From the NCBI RefSeq assembly GCF_947242115.1, contig NC_074713.1, positions 27,805,749 to 27,869,748 on the forward strand: a stretch of DNA of 64,000 bases, written 5' to 3'. This stretch comes from Biomphalaria glabrata (lineage: Eukaryota > Mollusca > Gastropoda > Planorbidae). Each line of letters begins with the position of its first letter. Positions within the stretch are counted from its first letter, which is position 1. Below, piece after piece: positions 35,901 to 64,000 of the stretch. Position numbers and translations under genes: made by a program. Below the pieces are notes generated by a model, which was given only the letters and a program-made list of their open reading frames with translations, was not told the DNA's origin and made no database searches.

Positions 35901-35984
35901 ACATTTTTTGCTCTCCTGGCTGTTTCTTTAGGATTTTCTGTCCAGCTGTCTGCTTCCAGTTATTTGTATTTATGGTTAAAATAA
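17945..35984 (+). CDS. ARV1: ARV1 lipid homeostasis protein, six exons
   Basis: ER membrane protein of the ARV1 family, required for sterol trafficking and GPI/sphingolipid homeostasis in yeast and mammals. Exons: 17945-18034, 26355-26474, 27101-27266, 31416-31497, 31850-31998, 35878-35984 (TAA at 35982-35984). They sum to 714 nt, 237 residues (human about 271). The N-terminal zinc ribbon is CIEC (exon 1) plus CDAC, which is split across the exon 1/2 junction. The ARV1 signature DKYIEYEPVIIILDALLLQ and QAYRHLLINT follow. Exons 3-6 encode hydrophobic segments (LFVLIGAVLVIYG, RVLAIPALLW, QVFVFLSTMQAL, FFALLAVSLGFSVQLS). The start ATG sits just before YQCIECG, as in family members lacking the longer human N-terminus. 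Introns total about 17 kb, mostly repeats. All joins are in frame. Confidence 0.96.
18055..18520 (+). repeat. 232-bp tandem duplication
   Basis: Two nearly identical copies (about 18055-18286 and 18287-18520) from AAGTTACGAGTTA(C/T)GAG to AAGAAAAACGAATT. It begins about 20 bp after the ARV1 exon 1 splice donor, inside GTAAGT-rich sequence. Confidence 0.85.
19890..20405 (-). mobile_element. LINE 5'-region fragment
   Basis: Read on the - strand it contains GGCATGCGTCTCAAATAGCC, shared with the start of the LINE at 22421 (one mismatch). An open stretch of 71 codons (19943-20158) resembles a Cys-rich LINE leader, but I cannot name its domain. Confidence 0.5.
21615..22411. mobile_element. hAT-like element with 8-bp TSD
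   Basis: Ends CAGTGTT...TTTCCCAAA and TTTGGGAAACACTG are inverted copies, the left one carrying a short internal insertion. Flanks GTCTATAA (21607-21614) and GTCTGTAA (22412-22419) match 7 of 8, fitting hAT target duplication. The interior has GTACCCC motifs near both ends and no transposase. Confidence 0.75.
22421..25110 (+). mobile_element. LINE 5' part with EEP endonuclease, interrupted by a solo LTR
   Basis: Leader-like sequence from about 22430, then an open frame from 23264 encoding part of an exonuclease-endonuclease-phosphatase domain: LISAYAS, then LLGDFNVRVGSDH (the catalytic GDFN block), NENGQRLLEFC and CITNTYF. The frame is cut at 23636 by an LTR. It resumes at 25014 with HPRS and HQLDMIL, carrying the His-Gln-Leu-Asp motif, although it has a stop. 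RTE/CFDP2-like non-LTR retrotransposon by resemblance. The reverse transcriptase is missing and homology fades after about 25110. Confidence 0.75.
23637..25013. mobile_element. solo LTR (fossil) inside the LINE
   Basis: A 1377-bp block beginning TGTGACAGG and ending CTTGTCACA, flanked by a perfect 5-bp duplication GAGGC (23632-23636 and 25014-25018). It holds no gene. This fits a solitary LTR left by recombination of an LTR retrotransposon; family not assigned. The intact flanking duplication suggests it is younger than the LINE it entered. Confidence 0.75.
25330..25610 (-). repeat. dispersed repeat, reverse copy of 11395-11810 family
   Basis: Read in reverse it contains CAAGTT/GATC-type motifs, GTTTCAGCTTGATCTGAGA and an AATTAATTAACTAATC palindromic block like the copies at 11395-11810. 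Confidence 0.55.
25830..26155. repeat. 27-bp minisatellite, about 12 copies
   Basis: Units of GATAGGATCATAGCATATTG plus AGAAAGT. Because 27 is divisible by 3, the - strand is open as 9-residue repeats (MILSLSQYA), which I regard as a by-product. It ends about 200 bp before ARV1 exon 2. Confidence 0.9.
26475..27100. other. ARV1 intron 2
   Basis: AT-rich single-copy-looking sequence; nothing recognised. Confidence 0.6.
27335..29400. repeat. dispersed repeat family with CTGTCCGTCTGTC motif, several copies
   Basis: Two direct copies (about 27335-27600 and 27650-27920) share GCGG(T/C)CCC...AAGGGGAAAA, TGTCCGTCTGTC, AGATCTC(A/G)(A/G)AAACTAGAAGAG and a TTATGCAAGC block. A third copy (about 28245-28370) has GGTCGGTCTGTCCGTCA. 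Its reverse complement recurs at about 29320-29380, so 28245-29380 has inverted ends. No coding frame; element class unresolved. Confidence 0.6.
29395..30180. repeat. ~150-bp satellite array with TGACGTCA sites
   Basis: Five to six units, with GTGCACCAATGTCTATGAAC starting near 29403, 29561, 29710, 29860 and 30009. Several units contain the CRE palindrome TGACGTCA (in CTTTGACGTCATATGG or CACATGG). A - strand open frame (29620-30015) arises because one period is close to 150 nt. Confidence 0.85.
30540..30790 (+). mobile_element. tRNA-derived SINE
   Basis: An A-box-like TGGTCGTGCGG followed by B box GGTTCAAACCC about 50 bp on. A non-tRNA body containing CCGTCGTCCTGCGGGAGG follows. It does not read as a foldable, intact tRNA gene. 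Confidence 0.6.
31052..31380 (-). mobile_element. LINE C-terminal tail fragment with internal duplication
   Basis: On the - strand the end encodes a decayed tail of the DPVRCPKGPADQG type, seen at LINE 3' ends. A block of about 75 bp with GAAAATATTGAAACCTGCC and GGGTGGACCACTT is present twice. Confidence 0.5.
31579..31754 (+). repeat. 88-bp near-perfect tandem duplication
   Basis: TGTTTTATAATAACACAG begins at 31579 and again at 31667. The copies look identical through AGTTCCAGGTAAA, so the duplication is recent. Inside ARV1 intron 4. Confidence 0.9.
32412..34054. mobile_element. hAT element (decayed) with 8-bp TSD
   Basis: 13-bp terminal inverted repeats CAGGGGTGGGCAA / TTGCCCACCCCTG with a perfect 8-bp duplication CTTTAGAA at 32404-32411 and 34055-34062. 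Sub-terminal CGGCCCGC motifs occur at both ends. The interior carries eroded coding-like sequence with many stops and no intact transposase. A separate repeat is inserted at about 33300-33640. Confidence 0.88.
33300..33640 (+). repeat. dispersed SINE-like repeat inside the hAT element
   Basis: Contains TTCTTCTTCGTTCTCATTTT, ATGAACCGCGTAGTGGTTTC and CTCCACAAGGGCAGGTTTCG. It is the unexpanded relative of the repeat at 5150-5810. A 97-codon open frame here is a by-product. Confidence 0.6.
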
Positions 35985-36405
35985 AAAGAAATATTGTTTC
36001 ATTAAATATTGACATTTCATTTTTTGACTTTTTAAAACATATATATTTATATATTTTATTTCAGTTTTGACAAAAAATGTTTTTACTTTAAATAACATTT
36101 TAGTTATTTGTGGGCATTGCATGGCCAGCCTTCTTTTATTTCAACAAATATTGTCAGTAACTTATTTAAAGTATTAATGAAGATATAAATCTGTTAGATT
36201 TGAACCATTCACTTTCTATTTGGCCTTTTCACTGTAGCCTTCCCAGCTATGGATAGTCTAGTTATTTTGTCATTGCTGAGTATCTCAAATGGTGATATCA
36301 GGTTTTGCTACTTTTGTAATTCATAAGTTGAGCTACTTTATCCTCAATTATTATTCTCTATTCTGAGTAAAAGATATAAGAAAATTTTACAGATACTGCC
36401 CACCA

Positions 36406-36664
36406 TTAACTCTTTCTCTGCTAATTGACAATTTCAATGTTGATTTGACCTCATTAAATTATATTAATGTTTAATTTTATAAACTTTATTTTGTCTTATA
36501 TAAAAGAGCATGCATTCCCCTTTATTTCTAGACCAACTAAAACATTTTCTGATAAAAAAGACTAAGCTATTGAAGCTTAATCATAACAGCTAGTGAAATA
36601 GTAATGAGCAAAATGAAGAATTCCGTCGAAACGTGGGAAAATATTTACAAAGAGAAAGAATTAA
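36406..36664. mobile_element. TTAA-flanked MITE (piggyBac-like)
   Basis: TTAACTCTTTCTCT at the left and AGAGAAAGAATTAA at the right, 259 bp overall. The ends match those of the 81-bp element at 7910-7990. Nonautonomous. Confidence 0.65.
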
Positions 36665-38525
36665 GGATAGCTATGCACATTGAGGTATTAGTGCAAAAAA
36701 GGGGAATGTTATCATTGTATATGTCATCCAGGTTATCTGTATCACTCCGACTATTACATGATATATTAAAGAACAATTTATAACTTAATGTTTCAGATTA
36801 TATTCTGAATTACATTGCATTGAACTCAGAAGGTTAAGCAATGGATTGGGTATATTTCACTGATATATATATATATTTGTCTAAATTCCTGAAAACATAG
36901 TATTGACATATCTTTTGTTTTTAAATAGACTTTCCACTATCCCCCAAAGTGCACAGAATAATATATTAGATAATTTATTTAAAAAATTAACAACAACAAA
37001 AAAGCCAATTCAAAATCAATGCATCACATTTAAAAGAGAAATAAACTACACACCTGTTGAAAAATTGTACAATATTTATTTCATATGTTCTATTTGTAAT
37101 TATGTATATCATGAGAAGTAATTACAATGGTGAATGAATGATGATGTATTATCTCCCTGTAAAATAGATCCAAACTGACTTCACAAACAAAGTAGTATAT
37201 AAACAGAAGGCTATTTGGAAACAAGAAGACAAGCCCTTAAAGTCTATTACAGCATTAGGCTAGAAGTTTTGTTTATTTTAAAGAGGAGCAAAACTAGTCT
37301 TTGGCAAAATTTGTTTTTTGAAATAATTTCATGTCTCTTAGAAGGTAAATGTAACAGGATTTTAAAAACTGCACATTTTTTGTTATGCTAAGACAAATAC
37401 ATTTAAATAATGTCATCTACAACTTTATTTTAGCAAATATTTCTTGTCTTAACCAAAGTAAAACAAACCTAGCCAGTGATGTCAAACTTATCAACTTCAG
37501 GACAAAAACAGTTTGTAAAAGAAATAGTCCTCTTATTTACGAACCCTTAAAATTGTTTTTTTAAATACCCCCCCCCCCCCCTTTTCCCGCTCTAGTAAGA
37601 CCTTTATGTATTCTGGAAGTGAGTTTTTCAATTTAAAAAGATTAACATTTAATACATTTTTAAATTGCTAGTGTTTATCAGAACTGTGATTACAAATCAA
37701 GTCCTGTAACAAGTCTGCCAACAGAGAGATAAAATGTATAGCTTCTAAACTAATGTCAGCACTAGACTATTCCAACTGCAATGTGTCTGTTCAACTGTCT
37801 GTATGCTTGATAGTTGTTTGCAAACAAGAAAAGCTAGATTATAAACCATGCGATGAACATACCGATAGTGACACTCCTCTACAGTGGGGAAAACAATTTT
37901 CAGAGGAAAGCTTTGAGTGCAGTAACATGACAATTAGAGATACTTTCAAGAGCAAAGACTAAGCTTCAGACTAAGAGGAAGAAGGAACAACAAAGCCACT
38001 GGATAAAGCACACAATGAATTGAGCCATTAAATATTTCTATTTACATGACTAGATTTTTTTCAAAGAGGGGAACTTGTTGCTTCTAAAGGAAATGTTAGT
38101 TCTTTGTTTCATCGGTCATTTGAAATGTGTTTAAATAAGTTTGTTCGTTTACATTTGTTAATGTGTATGTTTATATGAAGCTTGTTTGTTGATTTGTATT
38201 TCACAAGATAACAATATTTCATCTACAACATTTACATGTTTGTAAGTTTTTAAACTGTAATTTGAAACATTTGTTTGATAGGGGATTAAACAAATTCCAA
38301 AAAACAATACAAAAAAAAGTAATGTTAGAAGAGCTACAATTTCCAATCATTTGATTTGGTCAGTTGTTGGTTAGAAGTGAAGATGAATTGAGTTCATGTC
38401 CATATACAAACAAAATAGTTCAAATCCATCAACAGTGAGTGTCTACAGCAATAAACCAAACAAAAGTAACTAGACACACACTTGTCCAGATCCATTGAAA
38501 AGTACAATCCAGACCATTTGTTTTT

Positions 38526-38651
38526 AGAAGGTCTAAACCCTGACCTGTATTGTCACAATCTGGGGGCAGTTTAGACCTGTGTTGTGGCAACAAGCTATTG
38601 GTATAAACTGCCCACATGTTGTGACGTTGCAGGTCAGTGTTCAGGCCTTCT
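38526..38651. repeat. long imperfect inverted repeat (hairpin)
   Basis: Arms 38526-38577 and 38600-38651 are inverted copies, 42 of 52 positions matching by hand, with a 22-nt loop. Shared blocks include CTGACCTG, GTCACAA and GGGCAGTTTA. It could be a small foldback element or, if transcribed, an RNA hairpin. Confidence 0.7.
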
Positions 38652-41600
38652 ATAACAAATAGTCTTGGTACAATGCACTCTACAAATTGCAAATGTTCCA
38701 CCAACAAACTTTTTTTGTTTTTAAGATCTTATGTGATAACCCATTACATACAATTCCATAATTTACACTGTATTTTTTTTTTTGCAATTTCTAGTAGTAG
38801 ACAGTAGTCACCTAAGTTAATATTAAAATAATTTTTTTTTTAATGAAGAGTATGTTTACATAAAATGAAGTTGAGTTAATTTTTTTCCACCTGCTGCCAT
38901 TTTTTTTGTTGTATTCTCCTAGGTGGGTATTTTTTTCAATTAAATTTTGGTGTAAAGGACACAAAACTATGGTAACCACTGATCAATGCTGTACAAGAAA
39001 TCAAACGTTGCTTTTTGTTTTGTAGTTAGCTACACTAAGAACTAATGTTAGACAAGGTCAAGGAAATGAGCACACACACACAAATTGTCCAATGTATACA
39101 AATACTATATACTTTTTGCCATTTGTTTCATATGGTATCTAGATTAAAAGATAATTTACAACATACCAGAAAATAAAATCAAGTTAGGATACATTATTAC
39201 AAGACAAGCAACGCACAATTAAACCATGTTGACAATACAATATCTCAAAATTTATAAAAAACATTTTTTACACTTGAACCCAAAGTTATCTTACTTTTAT
39301 TATTATACTTTGCAATCTACAAAGCAATGGGTTTTTTTTACACATGAACTTTTCAGCTTCTTTTATTATTTGTTGTGCACTTTTTTATTTTAGAAAAATA
39401 TAGTCAAGTGTTATGACGTGTCGTTAGCATGTAGAATTTACTGTATTTGTATGCTTACATGCAAAGCCCTTTTCTTTCATAATGCTTCAAAGCAATACAC
39501 TTTCAAATGACTGACTGATGCCATAAGACAAAAGTCACTTGTATAAATGATAATACAGTTAGAGCCATGTTTTCTTTTTAAGAAAATGATAGTAGTTATA
39601 GCCAAGCTTACCTTTTTTTTTTTTTATTTTTCAAGAATTCAATAAATTCAGTGTTAAAAAAATTTGCACCATTGTAATATTTTAAAGGAGCTGAAAAGGC
39701 GTGACAACAGTGAGGCTTCTTGTTTGCCACAGTGACACGATACATGAAGATTAAATCACATTGCTAACAGCCTTTTTGAAACAAATGTACACAATAATAA
39801 AATTATCTTTGAAGAAAAAGTGTCATGGATTAAAGACAGAAAACACAAAATAAGAAACATAGCCATTAGACAAAAAAGAAACAGCTATTAGACAATATGA
39901 AACAGCCATTAGACATGACTATTTATGACAACTAGAGAAAGAAATGATAAGGTAAACAGTTAGTGAACATTGAACAAATTTGCAAAGTCAAAACTACAAT
40001 GTATTTTCAAAGGCTAATTTATGGCAGGACTCTTAATCAGTATAACAGAGAGCACATTCAAGTCAAATAATAAACACAATTTTTGTCTCCAAATAAATAT
40101 TACCAAATAGTTTTATTTATAAAAACAAAAAATGTTTGAGAAAGAAATCATTTGGTTTTATTCTTTTCACATTTTCCACAAAAATTATTTATAATCCAGT
40201 GTAGTAATTCAAAACAACAAAACAAACAAAAAAAACATTCACTTTTAAAGTGTTTTTAAAATTCATTGCATCAAATCAAATACTTTTAGAAAGCCACAAA
40301 TAAAAAAAAGGATGTACAAAGAAATATTTAAAAATCAATGAATTGAATTCCTAAAAGTCTCCAATGAATGCTAGTGATATTCCAATGGTCAATAAATAGT
40401 TTCAAAATATATACAACTGAACCAGTAACACACCAGGTGCAATGCTTGAGTAGCGACCAAATACAAAGCTGAACCTTATGGCATGTACAGTTTATCTCAA
40501 CAAGTCGAACATTCAATGCTGCAATATTATGTTGTAGTCCCATCAGGCGCTGACTCCTCAGACACACACCACCATAAAAGCATGAGATGGGCAAAAGAAT
40601 GCTCAGATTAAGTTCAACCTGTCCTAAATGGACAATGTGATTTGTATTATTTTTGTTTCAAAACTCCTTTTGCTGCCAGTAAAATTTGCCGAGCTGAATG
40701 GATCTAAAGAATAGTGAATACTGTAAGGCAGGGGAACAACACACAAACATTAAGAAGCACTCAGAGCTTAGAATTGTATGCACATTTTTTTATGTGTGAT
40801 AAGCTCTTGATACAGACTCTCTATATTTGCTATGAAGAGTTGCCAGCTAAAAAAAAAGTTTCAAATGTCTGATTCAACCCATCAAAATATATGTGATTAA
40901 CATCACAATATTAATAATAATATTTGTTAAACTTAGGCCTCCATCAGTGATGAGCTAAAAAGATGTGGTGGATTTTTACAAATATATTTGCAGCCTTTAG
41001 AAACCAGCATGACATCAATAGACCTACATACTTTCTTTTTCCATGGAGGGGAAGGGGGCTATTGTCCCCATACTGGCTATGATTCAAAAGTACATACATG
41101 TTGTATGGTCAGTAAAATGATTAATTATATATTCTTAAATTAAAAGTAAAAAAAAATTCTCTTAAAATACCTAATATATATAGTAAAGTGATTAGCAGAC
41201 TAAAGTATTTCTGAGTTAAAAAAAAATAGATTACACATCTGAAACAAACTGTACACATTTTCAGAGACTAATGATATGTATGTCTTCAAACAAAGAAGAG
41301 CTCCTTTCATGACTTTGGTAAAAGATGGAATAGAAATCCTTTTTACACAATCAAAAAGCAACAGCTTCCACAACAAAGCTAATCAATTAAACAGACAAAA
41401 AAAATACACTGAACTTGCAGTGACACAATGAGTTCGTGACAATAGTCCAAATGAGTTAGTTAACAACAAACAATGGAGATATCTTCAAACTTATACATTG
41501 TATGCACCATAAAAATAAAAACTTAATTTTTTGGCAAGTATTTAAATTTAACACTGGCACAAAATTTTTCTTTTCTGAAAACAAAAAAAAGAAAAAATAA

Positions 41601-42574
41601 CTAGATCACTAAGAATAAAGCTTTGTTCTATTATTACACATATTTTAGTCACTTTTTTTTCTTGACAAAAGAAGATACAAAATTGTGAGCAATACAATTA
41701 GGAGTGAATCTATAATACAATTCCAATGTAATTATTTTCTTAAATCTTTTATCTGACTAATTGACATCGGCATGAAATTCTATGAAGTTTATAAAGTGAC
41801 ACCAGTGACAAGAACTCATATAATTTCACAGTTTCTTCAGCATCTAAAAATGGTAAAAGAAATGGAAGATTCAACATCTTGCTACTAATGACAAGAGAGA
41901 ACACAAGAAAAGTGTAAATTAACATCAAATTAATATCCATAGACATGACAGTATTAATTGACTATTAATTAAAAAACAAACAAACTAGAATCTTTATTTG
42001 GCACCAAATCAAATAATCTTTGAAAACATCTCAATATGTACATGAAAATAAAACAAAATACTGTCAGCTAGTTTCACGACCGCTCTATCTTACGAGCCAG
42101 TGATAAAAGTGTGACTATGTTTAATCTAGCCAAGATACTCAACCCTATGGTGAGTCTTTGAATAATCATTGCACAGTAGATCACTAAATCTGCACACACA
42201 CACAAAACAAAAACCATGGCCAGAGAAAAAAGGGTTATACTAAATAATGTGACATTTGTTATGTTTGCCCTTTTTGCTTTCAGTTTGGGGATGATTAATT
42301 TCAATGAGCTGTAAGTTGGACATCACCCACACTAAAAGAAAGCGAGTGGATGATAAGTGCTTCAACCACACAACCATAAAAACTTCCATGGAGTTCAAAG
42401 CCAAAGTGCTGCAATTGTGAACAATATAACTACAGGATGCTGCCTTCTAGTAGGTCTGGCAGTTCTAGCTTCGCTTAGCTTTTTTTTAAAAATTACAAGC
42501 AATAGATCTTTTGTTGATCTAAATTTTCTTTAAACGCAAACCCAGTTCCAGGACAAAATTCTCTAGGAAATATT

Positions 42575-62235
<19,661 letters not shown>

Positions 62236-64000
62236 CTGAGGAGAAACGAAACAAAATGTCAAGATTTCTGGGATACATTGTTTTATTATGTAATAATAGA
62301 GACATGTCAAAGTCGTGACCGATTTCGTCTTCGAGAAGGGAAGTTATGTTATTACTTTATTTTATTTTCCTACTGACCTATTTCAAAAACTGATACTGGA
62401 TATTAGTTGACAGCCTGAAGAACTTTATTGAATAATATAAATTTGAACTGTAATTGTTACTTGTTACCACTAGTTACCATCAGATTGTCATTTTTGTATT
62501 TGGGGTACTCGTTTTTTTTTTGTTTGTTTTGTAATTCGTAGAAAAATAAAAAAAGCTTCGACTTTGACATATGAAAAGAAAATGTAAAACCAAACAAATT
62601 AGGAGATGTGTGTTCTGCTGTGGGTCTGTTTGTGTGTCTGTTTGTGTGTCTGTTATTTAAGCAGTGACTTGGACTTTGGAAGGAATTGATCAGCGTTTTA
62701 TGTTTCAAGTTATTTTATTTCATTCTTCATGTTCCCAACCCACGTCATCACAGTTATAATAAACATTTTGACACTGCCTACTTATAATTATGTACATTTT
62801 TATTTTACATTAATTATATTTATCTTATAAGTTATTTACATAATATTATCTGTTGTTTCAACTTGATGTAGACACTTTGGGATTTCGTATCAGTCTTCAA
62901 GAATTCTGTTCTAGAGTTGGCTCCTATACGTGAGACCTTTCATTCAGCCTTACATACACATTGGATATGTATGTTTTAGAGGCAAGGGGAGTGGGATGAA
63001 TGTAATTTACGCACGAATTTGTTTGTGAGGTAATAAAAGTTGGCTCCTCTATCTACATTTCCTGTGGCGAAGCGCGGTGCAAAATGCTTTCATGAACGCG
63101 ATGACGTCAACAGGAGAGAGACGTCAGAGCGGAAGCGGTCAGCAGAAATGCCCATTAAATAGACACATACACGGGTACTGTTAAAGGACTTTTTCAAGTT
63201 AGTATTTTGGTTATTCCATTGCTATGATTAACTCCAAATAATTATTGTTGTTTTTCTTTTCTAACTAGCGTTTAGTTCTGTGATCTCGGCCTCCCTCTCA
63301 ATAAATCAATCATGAATAGAAATATCTCGTCAAAGATTTATACATCAAGCGATCATTTGCAAAAGAAAAACGACGTTTCACTAGAAAAGGTTGCAAAGCA
63401 GACATCCAATGAAATAATTACAACGTTTCGCGCTGGGGTTGCGTGAATAACGACATCTGTACACATGGCGGCCACAGTATCGCGTAACAAATAGAAAGGT
63501 ATCCTGCTAGTTATAAATAATTAATACGCGCGCCCGCGGTGATTAATTGATGTTAGTCTTAACAGTGTAAGGGAGAAAACCCATAGCCAGTCTATGACAC
63601 GTTCGCTCTTTGTTGATATCATTCAATGTTCTTGCACTATTCTTAGAGGCTATTGGAAGTAGCATGAGTTATCTGCCTTAGCAATGAAAGTCTATGACCA
63701 GTAGACTGGCGAGACTGAAGTGCTGCAGGAAGTTTATGTTGGACCAGGGACAGTTCAAAGCAGACAACAAAAGGGAGGCAATGAAGGAGACACTATATAA
63801 CACAACGTGGGCTTACATTTAGTAGGAAAGGAACCAACACAAATGAAAATATGAAGACTACAATAATTTATACATTTACACCGCACCAAAGACTGTGACA
63901 GTTTAGTAATATGAGAAGGGAGTCAACTTTTATAGGGATCAAAACCCTGTTCGTAAAATGGGTTCGAATCCTGATGAAGACTGGGATCTTTGGAAGCTTC
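62236..64000. other. Jagged intron upstream of EGF2 exon
   Basis: No further coding exon recognised; the DSL exon is not here. About 63060-63540 is richer in CpG than its surroundings and includes TGACGTCA (63102-63109), ATGGCGGCC and CGCGCGCCCGCGG. A partial SINE head with GGTTCGAATCC (about 63968-64000) runs off the window. Confidence 0.6.

Larger units (their letters stand above)
35985..42574. other. ARV1/Jagged tail-to-tail intergenic region and 3' UTRs
   Basis: The first AATAAA overlaps the ARV1 stop (35979-35984 region). A TTTATT at 41993-41998 (AATAAA on the - strand) could end the Jagged 3' UTR. It holds a TTAA-flanked MITE (36406-36664) and a long imperfect hairpin (38526-38651). 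Otherwise it is AT-rich and poor in recognisable repeats, with no convincing coding region. Confidence 0.65.

Noticed and set aside
37753-37962. 69-codon + strand ORF in the ARV1/Jagged gap
   Set aside because: No domain, no conserved neighbour exon; length is within chance expectation.
38429-38707. 92-codon - strand ORF
   Set aside because: It spans both arms of the inverted repeat at 38526-38651, so its openness is structural rather than coding.

Overview
The window is animal nuclear DNA: AT-rich, intron-dense and crowded with transposon remnants and minisatellites. The many AGATCTAGATCT-type tracts, the SINE and LINE families and the protein divergence suggest a gastropod mollusc, probably a freshwater pulmonate snail of the Biomphalaria/Bulinus/Physella kind. 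The clade is inferred from general appearance only. No bacterial-type operon or CRISPR is present.

Four conserved protein genes account for essentially all the host coding sequence. (1) PPP1R21 (FERRY complex subunit 2), + strand, 184-10970: 18 exons carrying the last ~715 codons, with the start off the left edge. (2) POP7/RPP20 (RNase P/MRP subunit), - strand, 13939-17433, two exons, complete. (3) ARV1 (ER sterol/lipid homeostasis), + strand, 17945-35984, six exons, complete. (4) A Jagged/Serrate-type Notch ligand, - strand, 42575-62235: 20 exons covering EGF repeats 1 (its end) to 16, a VWC/cysteine-rich region, the membrane segment and a cytoplasmic tail ending in a PDZ-type -VIV terminus. 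Its signal peptide, MNNL and DSL exons lie beyond the right edge. POP7 and ARV1 are head-to-head with 511 bp between their ATGs. PPP1R21/POP7 and ARV1/Jagged are tail-to-tail. The four gene products are not known to form one pathway.

The rest is intron or intergenic DNA. It holds five hAT-like DNA elements with paired termini, four of them with 8-bp target duplications. There are also a pogo/Tigger remnant, two TTAA-flanked MITEs, several tRNA-derived SINE copies and LINE pieces (EEP endonuclease domain, RT tails, 3' ends). Two candidate solo LTRs are present, one inserted cleanly inside a LINE. About eleven minisatellite arrays have periods of roughly 20-150 bp.

The most notable observations concern the Jagged gene. 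The intron after the EGF6 exon begins with about 22 tandem copies of a 20-bp unit, each carrying a consensus 5' splice site. The EGF10 exon's splice donor is immediately followed by a LINE reverse-transcriptase tail in an open frame. No new multi-gene system was found; the novelty is in how repeats are arranged around otherwise ordinary metazoan genes.
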